Source of the DNA: Anaerolineae bacterium | Lineage (GTDB): Bacteria; Chloroflexota; Anaerolineae; Aggregatilineales; Phototrophicaceae | NCBI GenBank assembly: GCA_030950085.1 | Contig: JAUZRW010000015.1 | Span: forward strand, 1-46,431 | Length of the DNA stretch: 46,431 nucleotides | Direction: 5' to 3' | Part shown: positions 1 to 7,505 of the stretch, one piece after another | Numbering within the stretch: position 1 is the first letter of the stretch | Layout: each line of letters starts with the position of its first letter | Notes under the pieces: generated by a model | The model's input: only the letters and a program-made list of their open reading frames with translations | The model's database searches: none | Told to the model about the DNA's origin: nothing | Translations under genes and position numbers: made by a program

Positions 1-73
1 TTTCCAGTAGCAAATAGTCGTCAATAAGCCTTTCTTTATTCAGTTGTTCCAGTTCTTCTCGTTTTGTCAGCAT
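1..73 (-). CDS. N-terminal fragment of an unidentified protein (possibly a transposase)
   Basis: The complement of 71-73 is an ATG that opens a frame running to the left window edge for 24 codons (MLTKREELEQLNKERLIDDY then LLLE). The piece is charged and helical, ending in Leu-rich sequence. It resembles the start of IS66-type transposases, which begin with a short Lys/Glu helix followed by a leucine-rich coiled coil, but 24 residues cannot prove a family. No strong ribosome binding site precedes it; the upstream bases are AT-rich. It could also be any coiled-coil protein. The rest of the gene lies outside the window. Confidence 0.35.
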   Translation of the reverse strand, partial: MLTKREELEQLNKERLIDDYLLLE

Positions 74-141
74 GACTTTAGTATACTTCTTTTATTCACT
101 TTCGCTCTCCACAATCTCATGGATAGCTGAATAGATACCGC

Positions 142-205
142 GGACGAGATGTATCTCGTCCCTACAGGTCATAACGGTTATGTAGGGATGGCATACATGC
201 TGTCC
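142..205 (-). repeat. 64-bp triple-palindrome element, copy A (inverted)
   Basis: Read on the minus strand this is the same 64-bp element seen at 7363 and 31399. It has palindrome 1 (GGACAGCAT...ATGCCATCC, pairing through two G-T type mismatches), a middle segment running from CCTACA to CTGTAGG, and palindrome 2 (GGACGAGAT / ATCTCGTCC, perfect 9-bp arms around two bases). All three copies are exactly 64 bp. No transposase is attached, so it resembles REP/BIME or MITE elements. Confidence 0.75.
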
Positions 206-497
206 GCCGCGAAGCTATGCAGTGCCAAGTCCACTAAAGGGACTGTGAAACACGAATCATCGCTTTTTAACCCCTTCCAGTGGGTTTGGCTTTTTGTTAG
301 CTAGGCGTTTTAACGTCAAGCGACTAAAGCCTGATAACCTGAAAAAACTGACCCTTATAAGTTAAATGTCTGTCCTTTCGGCTGCTTGAATAGCTTTAAT
401 GAAAACGCATTTTGCACTATTCCACAAGTTTTTACACCACTGAACACAAACCATGATTAGCATATTTTTCGATTCTGAGGCACAATATGATAAAGAA

Positions 498-600
498 TTA
501 AGACTTTCGCTCAGTGCGCTGATAAAGGGTCATAAGATATCAAGAATTTAATATTTAACCTCTTGTGACCTATTCTGAGTATCTCAAGCGAAAGTCCTAA
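498..600. repeat. Long imperfect inverted repeat upstream of the glycosidase gene
   Basis: The outer arms 498-511 and 587-600 match at 13 of 14 positions (ACTTTCGCT / AGCGAAAGT core). An inner pair, GGGTCATAAGA at 528-538 against TCTTGTGACCT at 561-571, differs at two positions. Many of the mismatches between the arms are transitions, which would still allow G-U pairing in RNA. It could be a decayed MITE or a leader hairpin of the gene that starts at 627. Confidence 0.5.
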
Positions 601-626
601 GAATAATATTTTACGGTATCAATTCG

Positions 627-1961
627 ATGAAAAATGAAAAATTGCTCCAAATCGCACATGAAAAAGCAGTCGAAATTTTGCATGATTGTGTCACTGAGCA
701 TGGCTTTCGTGCATCCGGCTTATCGGCAGGATACCCCCAAATTTGGGCGCGAGATAGTGCCATTACGTCATTAGGAGCAATGGTCAGTGGCGATGAAACA
801 CTCATCCATGCCATTCGCCACAGCCTCGAAACCTTAGCCCAACATCAATCGCCACGCGGTCTTGTCCAACTCAATGTCAATCCTGATACCGGCTATGTCA
901 GCACCGAAAATGCGGGCGCAATGGATGCCAACCTCTGGTACATTCTGGAGCATTATCTTTACTATCTCACTGCAAAAGATACGAACTTCCTTGAAACACA
1001 TTGGGACAGCATCACCCGTGCCTTAATCTGGCTAGAATATCAAGATATGAATGAGTGCGGTTTGTTAGAGATACCAGAAGCTGGTAATTGGATGGATTTA
1101 GTCGCGGTTCGCTATAACACACTGTACGATAATACATTGTATTATGCCGCCGCCGTCGCCTACTGCGAAATGTCGAACCTGATGCCCGATAATGTCGCCC
1201 ATCACACCCTCGATATTGATGCTGGCGGAATTCATGAACGTATCAATTTATTAATGTGGGTTGACCGTTGTTGGGTCGCCGAGCATTTTGCCGAGCATCT
1301 AGATAAACTGAAAGATATGCGGCTAGAGTGGTTCATGCTGTATCATAATATCGGCACAATTTCCAGCAGACCCTACTATCTGCCCTATGTCGCCTTTAGA
1401 GCCTATGGTGATTGGTGTGATACACTCGGTAATTGCCTCGCCATGCTAACAGGTGTCGCAGATGGACATCATAGGCAACATATCTTACGCTATATGCACC
1501 AAGTCGGCATTGCAGACCCTTACCCGTCAAAAGCGATTCATCCCCCCATTTATCCGGCAGAATCCGATTGGCGCGAATATTACCGCAGTCGCAATCTGAA
1601 CCTGCCCCGTCAATATCATAATGGTGGTATCTGGTTTATGGTTGGCGGTTTCCATGTTGCCGCATTAGTACGCCACAACTGGCAAAATGAGGCTGAAAAT
1701 CTGCTCATCAAATTGGCAACGGGCGCTAAAGAAGGTGCCGATATGGATTGGGGATTCAATGAATGGATGCACGGCAAAACAGGTCATCCGATGGGTTATG
1801 ATAAACAGGCGTGGTCAGCCGCGATGTATCTCTATGCCGAACATGCCGTCCAAACAGGTCAACTCCCCTTCTTCAATGCCTTAATCAAAGCAAAACCCCC
1901 TTCCGCCATCGCTGCCGAAAATAACGATTTCACTATCCGCGCAGGTGGGGGACCCACTTAA
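627..1961 (+). CDS. GH100-like (alpha/alpha)6 glycosidase (neutral invertase-like)
   Basis: Predicted cytoplasmic glycoside hydrolase of 444 residues with no signal peptide. The order of motifs fits the (alpha/alpha)6 toroid of GH100 alkaline/neutral invertases: an RD pair in the first barrel helices (WARDSAITSLGAM, 40-52), AMDANLWYILEHY (98-110) where Asp100 aligns with the family acid catalyst, QYHNGGIW (329-336), and FNEWMHGKTGHPMGYDKQAW (377-396) where Glu379 occupies the second catalytic position. Length is close to the bacterial invertases. The gene lies 127 bases before a CUT1 sugar ABC importer on the same strand, so it probably hydrolyses the imported di- or oligosaccharide. The residues just listed are seen; the GH100 label rests on motif recall, and a glycogen-debranching-like GH with the same fold is the alternative. 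The ATG at 627 has no clear Shine-Dalgarno sequence. Confidence 0.7.
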   Translation: MKNEKLLQIAHEKAVEILHDCVTEHGFRASGLSAGYPQIWARDSAITSLGAMVSGDETLIHAIRHSLETLAQHQSPRGLVQLNVNPDTGYVSTENAGAMDANLWYILEHYLYYLTAKDTNFLETHWDSITRALIWLEYQDMNECGLLEIPEAGNWMDLVAVRYNTLYDNTLYYAAAVAYCEMSNLMPDNVAHHTLDIDAGGIHERINLLMWVDRCWVAEHFAEHLDKLKDMRLEWFMLYHNIGTISSRPYYLPYVAFRAYGDWCDTLGNCLAMLTGVADGHHRQHILRYMHQVGIADPYPSKAIHPPIYPAESDWREYYRSRNLNLPRQYHNGGIWFMVGGFHVAALVRHNWQNEAENLLIKLATGAKEGADMDWGFNEWMHGKTGHPMGYDKQAWSAAMYLYAEHAVQTGQLPFFNALIKAKPPSAIAAENNDFTIRAGGGPT

Positions 1962-2088
1962 AAGAGACCCGCAAATTCTGAATACCAATTTAGACCAATG
2001 CTTGCGAAAGGCTAAATGTATCAGTTAGAATAAAATAGATTTTCATCAAGAATATTGTTGTATGATTACAGATAAGGAGTAATATTTC

Positions 2089-3372
2089 ATGTCGCGTAAA
2101 ACAATCTCGCTTATTGTGATGTTGGCACTCGTTTTTTTGACGTTGGGCAATGTCATCGCACAAGAAACAACTGTCGTTACATGGGCATTCTGGGGTAGCC
2201 CGGAAGAACTCGCCACGCATCAATCTGTGGCAGATGCCTTCATGGAAGAAAATCCCGAAATTGAAATTGAAATTTGGCATCAACCATGGAGTGATTATTT
2301 CACAGGCTTGCAGACATTATGGGCAGCCGGTGATGGCGAAGCCATTCCTGATGTGATGTTCCTCTCGCCCATCAGCAATTATGCGGCTGATGGTGTCCTT
2401 GAGCCACTCGATTCCTATATCGAAGATTCCGGTTTTGACCGTGAAGATTTCTGGCCCGGTTTGCTAGACTTTGCTATGTTAGATGGTGAAGTATACGGCT
2501 TCCCGCGTGATATCGGTCTCGAAGTTCTCTATTACAATAAAGACATTTTTGACGAAGTAGGTCTCGACTATCCCGACGAAACATGGACATGGGATACCCT
2601 CTTAGATGCAGCCGAACAATTATCCGTTGTCGAAGCAAGTGGTCGTGTTTCACGCTATGCACTCGGTATGGAAGGTGGCAAGTATCAGTTGTGGGTTGGA
2701 CAAAATCATGGTAGCGCCCTTGATGATATGGCAAGCCCCACAAGTTGCACATTGAATTCACCTGAAGCTGTTGAAGCTGTTGAATTCTTCGCAGGGATGA
2801 TGGATAACGACTTAGCTATGCGTAATGCAGCACTGAGCCAAGCCGGTGGTGATGCCGCCGTGTTCACCAGTGGTCAAGTGGCGATGATTATCCAAAATGC
2901 TAGTCGTATCCCGACTTTCAATGCCGCAGATATGAATTATGATGTTGCCGTCGTGCCGATTCCAGAAGGTGGACAACGTTCTGCATCAGCAGCCGGTGCC
3001 GCATGGACAATGAGTTCATTCAGCGATGACAAAGATGCCGCATGGACATTCTTATCATGGTTGGCTTTGAATCCCGAAGGTGGGCAACGTCTTTACACCG
3101 AATCTGGCGAAATTTTACCGGCATTACGCTCTACAGCCAATTCAGATGCCTTCCTTGGGCAAGAAGGTTCACCCGAAAATCGTATGGCGTTCATCATTGA
3201 AGGTGACAATGCCAAAGTCGGGCGTGCTGGTTTGTTCCCACAATGGAATGAAATCAATGGCACACTTATCGGTCCCCAATTGCAATTGATTTGGGCTGGT
3301 GAAGCTGGCGTTCAGGAAACACTTGATAGCATCTGCGCGGATGTCGATGAATTCCTCGCAGGTATGGACTAA
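2089..3372 (+). CDS. Sugar ABC transporter substrate-binding protein (SBP family 1, CUT1)
   Basis: Exported binding protein of 427 residues that would capture a sugar outside the membrane for the permeases encoded downstream. A signal peptide is visible (SRK, then hydrophobic ISLIVMLALVFLTLG, cleavage likely after NVIA at residue 24). The mature part opens with VVTWAFWGSPEE and has the family 1 pattern of a first lobe ending in IPDVMFLSP, the YYNKDIFDEVGL motif, and TFLSWLALNPEGG near the C terminus. No lipobox Cys was seen, so it may be anchored through an uncleaved signal or be free. A good ribosome binding site (AAGGAG) precedes the ATG. No ATPase subunit is encoded nearby, so a shared MsmX-like ATPase elsewhere is likely. 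The substrate cannot be read from sequence. Confidence 0.9.
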   Translation: MSRKTISLIVMLALVFLTLGNVIAQETTVVTWAFWGSPEELATHQSVADAFMEENPEIEIEIWHQPWSDYFTGLQTLWAAGDGEAIPDVMFLSPISNYAADGVLEPLDSYIEDSGFDREDFWPGLLDFAMLDGEVYGFPRDIGLEVLYYNKDIFDEVGLDYPDETWTWDTLLDAAEQLSVVEASGRVSRYALGMEGGKYQLWVGQNHGSALDDMASPTSCTLNSPEAVEAVEFFAGMMDNDLAMRNAALSQAGGDAAVFTSGQVAMIIQNASRIPTFNAADMNYDVAVVPIPEGGQRSASAAGAAWTMSSFSDDKDAAWTFLSWLALNPEGGQRLYTESGEILPALRSTANSDAFLGQEGSPENRMAFIIEGDNAKVGRAGLFPQWNEINGTLIGPQLQLIWAGEAGVQETLDSICADVDEFLAGMD

Positions 3373-3415
3373 ACTATAATTTGTAGGTGGTTTTCGACAA
3401 CCGACATCAATACAA

Positions 3416-3441
3416 TAGGGATAAGGTGCGCCTTGTCCCTA
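3416..3441. repeat. Single GGG-type palindrome
   Basis: GGGATAAGG (3418-3426) faces CCTTGTCCC (3431-3439) across four bases, with ATA and TAT extending the stem. The one mismatch would be a G-U pair in RNA. It lies between the binding-protein gene and the first permease gene, so it could limit or stabilise the upstream mRNA, as hairpins do in other binding-protein operons. There is no T-run directly after it, so it is not a typical terminator. Confidence 0.55.
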
Positions 3442-3538
3442 TGTCATCTATAAGTTTTTAGAATACGCCCGTTGTAGTTCACCTTCTTCAATTTTCTTTG
3501 TAATTAGATTCCCCACATATAGTTTTTGGAAAACGCTT

Positions 3539-4531
3539 ATGGCAACACAACCTACTGAACTGGCAAACAAACCCAAATCAACATCCAATTGGCGTGATTC
3601 TGACTGGAAGTATCGTTTGGGTATTGGTAACTGGAATCCAAACCAACAATCAGAGGCTTATATTTTCCTATTATTGAGTTTGCTAGGATTTGTCATTTTT
3701 GTAGTATTTCCGATTGTCTATTCATTCTGGTTGAGTTTCCAAGAATGGAATTTGCTCAGTCCGCCAGAATTTACGGGCATATCCAACTATACCCAATTGC
3801 TGACCAATGATGATACCTTTCGCCGCGTCTTGAAGAATACATTGTTTTATGCTGCCACCATTCCGCCGATTCAATTGGCACTCGGCTTGTTAATGGCGGT
3901 TGCCTTGAATACAGGCATCAAGGGACTCGGCATCTATCGTGTGATTTACTTCATGCCTGTCGTCACGAATATCATCGCGGCTGCTATGATTTTCCAATTT
4001 TTGCTCGATAAGAATGCAGGCTTAATTCCATCATGGGTTTGGCAATTCAACGAAGCAACCGGTATTCGGGTGATACCACCTGATTTTCTGGGCAGTACAT
4101 TTTGGGCAAAACCCTCCGTTGTGCTATTGACGGTCTGGAAAAATGTAGGCTTCACAATGGTTATTTATCTCGCAGGATTGCAAGGCGTTCCCGAAGTGCT
4201 ATATGATGCCGCAAAGGTCGATGGTGCAAGTAATTGGCAACGTTTTCGCCATATCACGATTCCGATGGTCAGTTCGACGACTTTTTTCCTCTTAGTAATT
4301 CAAATGATTGGGGCATTCCAACTCTTTGCTGAACCCTTTGTCATGACTCGCGGCGGACCCGCACAGGCAAGTCTATCGATTGTCTACTATATTTATCAAA
4401 ATGCTTTCGAGTTCCAAAAAATGGGAAAAGCATCAGCGATTGCATGGGTTTTGTTCGCCATTATCTTCGCCATCACATTTATCCAGATTCGACTACAAAA
4501 ACGTTGGGTACATTATGAGGTGGAGGGCTAA
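3539..4531 (+). CDS. CUT1 sugar ABC transporter permease (MalF/UgpA-like)
   Basis: Inner-membrane permease of 330 residues. About six hydrophobic helices are visible (roughly 41-67, 101-124, 131-156, 192-213, 246-268, 300-320). The cytoplasmic EAA loop that contacts the ATPase is clear at 222-242: YDAAKVDGASNWQRFRHITIP, matching the family pattern EAA-x3-DGA-x8-I-x2-P. An approximately 40-residue hydrophilic N-terminal stretch precedes the first helix. It follows the binding-protein gene after 166 bases and is separated from the second permease by only two bases, so the pair is co-transcribed and probably forms the heterodimeric channel. A weak GGAA sequence precedes the ATG. Confidence 0.9.
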   Translation: MATQPTELANKPKSTSNWRDSDWKYRLGIGNWNPNQQSEAYIFLLLSLLGFVIFVVFPIVYSFWLSFQEWNLLSPPEFTGISNYTQLLTNDDTFRRVLKNTLFYAATIPPIQLALGLLMAVALNTGIKGLGIYRVIYFMPVVTNIIAAAMIFQFLLDKNAGLIPSWVWQFNEATGIRVIPPDFLGSTFWAKPSVVLLTVWKNVGFTMVIYLAGLQGVPEVLYDAAKVDGASNWQRFRHITIPMVSSTTFFLLVIQMIGAFQLFAEPFVMTRGGPAQASLSIVYYIYQNAFEFQKMGKASAIAWVLFAIIFAITFIQIRLQKRWVHYEVEG

Positions 4532-4533
4532 TT

Positions 4534-5598
4534 ATGAGTACAGCCATCAATCGTAAGCCAAGTGACCCTCAGCCACAGCGTCGCATTAATTGGAGGCATT
4601 TTTTCTTACATTCAGCTTTAATAGCGGGTAGCCTCGTGATGCTGCTGCCTTTTTGGTGGATGCTTATCACATCCTTAAAATTAGAGGGCGAAGTTTTCAC
4701 ATTCCCACCCAGTTTACTGCCCTATCAAGATGTCTATACGACTGTTGAAGGTCATGATAGAGATTTGCAATTGTTCGATGTGACATTTGAAGACGGCACT
4801 GTCCTAGAAATGGCACAGATACGCCGTCGTGGGCGAGAAGCAGAAATGATTGTCACTAGCAATCCCGAAGAAATAATTATGGTTGGTATTGACCAACGTG
4901 AACCTCAGCGTCAATTAGCGTTTGAGTGGCGTAACTATGTTGATGCGTGGAACTCGCAACCCTTTGACCGTTATTATATCAATAGTGTGGTGGTTGCTGT
5001 TAGTGCAACAGTGATTCAGTTAGCCATCGCATCGTTGGCAGCATTTGCCTTTGCCCGTTTACGATTTGCTGGGCGCGATACTTTATTTACGCTATATCTC
5101 GCAACACTGATGATTCCCTTCCCCGTATTGCTGATTCCAAATTTTATCATGGTGACAAGGTATCTCGGCTGGTACGATACTTACGCGGCGTTGATTTTAC
5201 CGCCAGCATTTTCGGCATTTAGCACCTTTTTGCTGCGTCAGCACTATATGAATCTGCCCAGAGAAATGGATGATGCGGCTCGTATTGATGGCGCATCATC
5301 TTTCCGCATTTGGTGGAGTATCGTCTTGCCCATGAGTAAAACCACGTTTGCGGCACTGGCAATTTTCATTTTCTTAGGCTCATGGAATAGCTTCTTGTGG
5401 CCCTTGGTGGTGACGAATAGTGCAGAAATGCGGACTGTTCCCATTGGTCTCAGTGCCTTTCAAGGGCAGTTTGGGACAAAATGGCATCTGCTAATGGCGG
5501 CGGCGGTTGTTGCCATGGCACCTGTCTTGACAATCTATGCCTTCGCGCAAAAATGGTTTATCAAAGGCATTGCCCTCACAGGTATTGGTGGGCGCTAG
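4534..5598 (+). CDS. CUT1 sugar ABC transporter permease (MalG/UgpE-like) with an extra domain
   Basis: Second permease of the importer, 354 residues, starting two bases after the stop of its partner. Helix 1 (about 26-49) carries the usual LLPFWWMLITSLK sequence. The EAA loop is MDDAARIDGASSFRIWWSIVLP in the C-terminal half, followed by FIFLGSWNSFLWPLVV, a strong MalG-type signature. Unlike ordinary members of about 280 residues, there are roughly 80 extra residues between helix 1 and helix 2 (about 57-137, rich in Asp, Glu, Arg and beta-type sequence such as LQLFDVTFEDGTVLEMAQIR). By topology this insertion would face outside the membrane and could touch the binding protein. The C terminus is normal (WFIKGIALTGIGGR). 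Confidence 0.9.
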   Translation: MSTAINRKPSDPQPQRRINWRHFFLHSALIAGSLVMLLPFWWMLITSLKLEGEVFTFPPSLLPYQDVYTTVEGHDRDLQLFDVTFEDGTVLEMAQIRRRGREAEMIVTSNPEEIIMVGIDQREPQRQLAFEWRNYVDAWNSQPFDRYYINSVVVAVSATVIQLAIASLAAFAFARLRFAGRDTLFTLYLATLMIPFPVLLIPNFIMVTRYLGWYDTYAALILPPAFSAFSTFLLRQHYMNLPREMDDAARIDGASSFRIWWSIVLPMSKTTFAALAIFIFLGSWNSFLWPLVVTNSAEMRTVPIGLSAFQGQFGTKWHLLMAAAVVAMAPVLTIYAFAQKWFIKGIALTGIGGR

Positions 5599-5634
5599 AT
5601 AACACATTGCATTTTGAGTTCAAAATTGTCATAA

Positions 5635-5658
5635 GGGCGTAATGCCTTACGCCCCTAC
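5635..5658. repeat. Single GGGCGTAA-type palindrome
   Basis: GGGCGTAA (5635-5642) and TTACGCCC (5647-5654) form a perfect 8-bp stem around four bases, followed by CTAC. It sits 37 bases after the second permease gene. Very similar palindromes with CCCTAC flanks are scattered between genes in cyanobacteria and Chloroflexota. It is a candidate end-of-transcript hairpin but lacks a T-run. Confidence 0.55.
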
Positions 5659-5686
5659 ACAACAAACTACTAAGGGAATACCTTAA

Positions 5687-7312
5687 ATGAGTTTATTAAA
5701 AACAGGATTTGTCGGGTTTTTGACTCTGCTACTGACTGTCATTGTATCAGCACAAGAAACGATGACAGTCGAAATTATACCACTCGCTGAATCAGAGGCT
5801 TGTAGTGGCAGTTTTGTCACGCATGAACTTGACCACATTACAACTATTCCGAGTGGCGATACTGTACAAATGTTTGAGGCAAATGGCTCTGGTGTAGCAG
5901 TCAATGATTTGAATAACGATGGCTTACTCGATATTGTCTTGGGCAATCATGCTGGGCAAAATACGATTCTCTGGAATGAAGGCAACCTCAATTTTCGGAC
6001 TTCGCAGCTTCCGATTGGCGATACCCGTGCTGTCACCTTGATTGATTACAATCTCGATGGTTGGATTGATATTTTCATCACGCGCACTGCCAGCGCCCCT
6101 AATCTATGGCTGAATCAAGGTGATGAGACATTTCAGCAAGCGATAATCAATAGCCTCAGCGAACCACTTTACGCCATTACTTGGGGTGATATAGATGCTG
6201 ATGGCGATTTGGATTTGGTCGGCGCGACATATGATGCTGCATTGCTCAATGACTTTGGACAAGAATTTTTATTGGATGGACGCGGCGGTGTCTATGTCTA
6301 TGAAAACGATAACGGCTTACAGACGGGGCAACAATTAATTAATGAAGCGCAAGCATTAGCTCTTGTTCTCGTCGATATTAACCGCGATGGGCGCTTAGAT
6401 ATTCTGGTCGGCAATGATTTTGCTGTGCCGGATTATGCTTGGTACAACTTGCCTACAGGATGGCAACCAGCCGCTTTCAAGACAACGACTCATAGTACCA
6501 TGAGTTTTGACTTTGCCGATGTGAATAATGATGGTTCACGCGAGATTTTTGCCACCGACATGATGCCCTACTCCGATGACCCCCAAACGATGTTCGCGTG
6601 GCAACCCATTATGGAGAGCATGATGGATGAAGACCATGCCGCAGATGACCCACAAATTATGGAGAACGTGCTGCAAATTGCGGATTCTGTTGGATACTAC
6701 AATGATGCCCTGAATCGCGGAATCAATGCCACAGGCTGGAGTTGGTCTGGTAAATTTGGCGACTTGAACCAAGATGGTTTCCTCGATTTGTACGTGGTCA
6801 ACGGCATGATTGAGCGCACGATTTTTGCCCATTTGCCTAATCATGAATTGGTTGAAGAGAATCAAGTATTGGCGAATAATGGACTTGGCGAATTTGTCGC
6901 TATGCCGCAATGGTTACTCAATTCAGAAGCTAGTGGACGGGGTATGGCACTGGCAGATTTTGATATGGATGGTGATTTAGATATTGTAGTCAACAATTTG
7001 CGTGGTGCGGCACAGCTATTTGAGAATCAACTCTGTGAAGGGCGCAGTTTACAAGTTGAACTGAATAAGCCAAATAGCAATAATCCACAAGCAATCGGAG
7101 CAACACTCGCATTAGAAAGCAGTATCGGAACACTTTATCGTGATGTACGGTCAACAAGTGGTTATTTATCAGGCGATAGCGCACGAGTGCATTTCGGTTT
7201 TCCAGCAAATACAGAACTTTACTCACTCACGATTACATGGTCTGATGGTAGCGTATCGACAGTTGATGACTTGCGCCCACAAAATTTGTACCGTATCACC
7301 CTTGAGAATTGA
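5687..7312 (+). CDS. Exported FG-GAP/VCBS repeat protein with C-terminal ASPIC/UnbV domain
   Basis: Secreted protein of 541 residues with a signal peptide (hydrophobic GFVGFLTLLLTVIVSAQE, cleavage near residue 22). The body holds integrin-like FG-GAP repeats, each with a calcium-binding loop: DLNNDGLLDIVLGN (74-87), DYNLDGWIDIF (120-130), DIDADGDLDLVGA (168-180), DINRDGRLDILVGN (230-243), DVNNDGSREIF (278-288), DLNQDGFLDLYVVNG (359-373) and DFDMDGDLDIVVNN (424-437). The last 90 residues (GATLALESSIGTLYRDVRST ... LTITWSDGSVSTVDDLRP) match the ASPIC/UnbV domain, as in CRTAC1-like proteins. This predicts a seven-bladed propeller outside the cell. It follows the sugar permeases on the same strand after 88 bases; whether it belongs to the operon is unclear. 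Its role may be carbohydrate or surface binding. Confidence 0.85.
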   Translation: MSLLKTGFVGFLTLLLTVIVSAQETMTVEIIPLAESEACSGSFVTHELDHITTIPSGDTVQMFEANGSGVAVNDLNNDGLLDIVLGNHAGQNTILWNEGNLNFRTSQLPIGDTRAVTLIDYNLDGWIDIFITRTASAPNLWLNQGDETFQQAIINSLSEPLYAITWGDIDADGDLDLVGATYDAALLNDFGQEFLLDGRGGVYVYENDNGLQTGQQLINEAQALALVLVDINRDGRLDILVGNDFAVPDYAWYNLPTGWQPAAFKTTTHSTMSFDFADVNNDGSREIFATDMMPYSDDPQTMFAWQPIMESMMDEDHAADDPQIMENVLQIADSVGYYNDALNRGINATGWSWSGKFGDLNQDGFLDLYVVNGMIERTIFAHLPNHELVEENQVLANNGLGEFVAMPQWLLNSEASGRGMALADFDMDGDLDIVVNNLRGAAQLFENQLCEGRSLQVELNKPNSNNPQAIGATLALESSIGTLYRDVRSTSGYLSGDSARVHFGFPANTELYSLTITWSDGSVSTVDDLRPQNLYRITLEN

Positions 7313-7362
7313 CAAAAAAGGCGCACATGCAGGTAGCAAGTGGAATCTGTGTTTTTAACAAC

Positions 7363-7426
7363 GGACAGCATGTGTGCTGTCCCTACAGAACCTTTCTAAA
7401 CTGTAGGAACGAGATATGTCTCGTCC
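7363..7426 (+). repeat. 64-bp triple-palindrome element, copy B
   Basis: Best-preserved copy. Palindrome 1 is GGACAGCA / TGCTGTCC (7363-7370 and 7375-7382). A middle segment runs from CCTACAG to CTGTAGG, which are reverse complements and could form a third stem. Palindrome 2 is GGAACGAGA / TCTCGTCC (7406-7414 and 7419-7426). It lies between the convergent ends of the FG-GAP gene and the LysM operon, where it could fold in transcripts from either side. Confidence 0.75.
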
Positions 7427-7450
7427 GCGACCAAACTACCATGCGAGTAG

Positions 7451-7470
7451 GGGTTTAGCGCGCTAAACCC
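7451..7470. repeat. Perfect 20-bp palindrome
   Basis: GGGTTTAGCG is followed at once by its reverse complement CGCTAAACCC, and GTAG precedes it. It lies 36 bases beyond the stop of the LysM gene, in the space between two convergent transcription units, just after element B. It may act as a bidirectional transcript end, although neither side has a good T-run (ATTTTG on the plus strand). Confidence 0.6.
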
Positions 7471-7505
7471 ATTTTGCCAAAACATTAGAAAGCGCCCTCT
7501 ATTGC

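Larger units (their letters stand above)
74..626. other. Palindrome-rich intergenic region
   Basis: This 553-base spacer separates divergent genes and holds no convincing coding frame. It contains an inverted copy of the 64-bp triple-palindrome element (142-205), a possible plus-strand terminator (AACCC at 269-273, GGGTT at 282-286, then a T-rich stretch to 295), and a long imperfect inverted repeat (498-600) ending 26 bases before the glycosidase start. A promoter for the glycosidase must lie here, but no clear -35/-10 pair was recognised. Confidence 0.6.

Noticed and set aside
269-295. Small AACCC/GGGTT hairpin followed by a T-rich stretch, terminator-like.
   Set aside because: The stem is only five base pairs and no plus-strand gene ends before it in the window, so it is mentioned only as a possibility.
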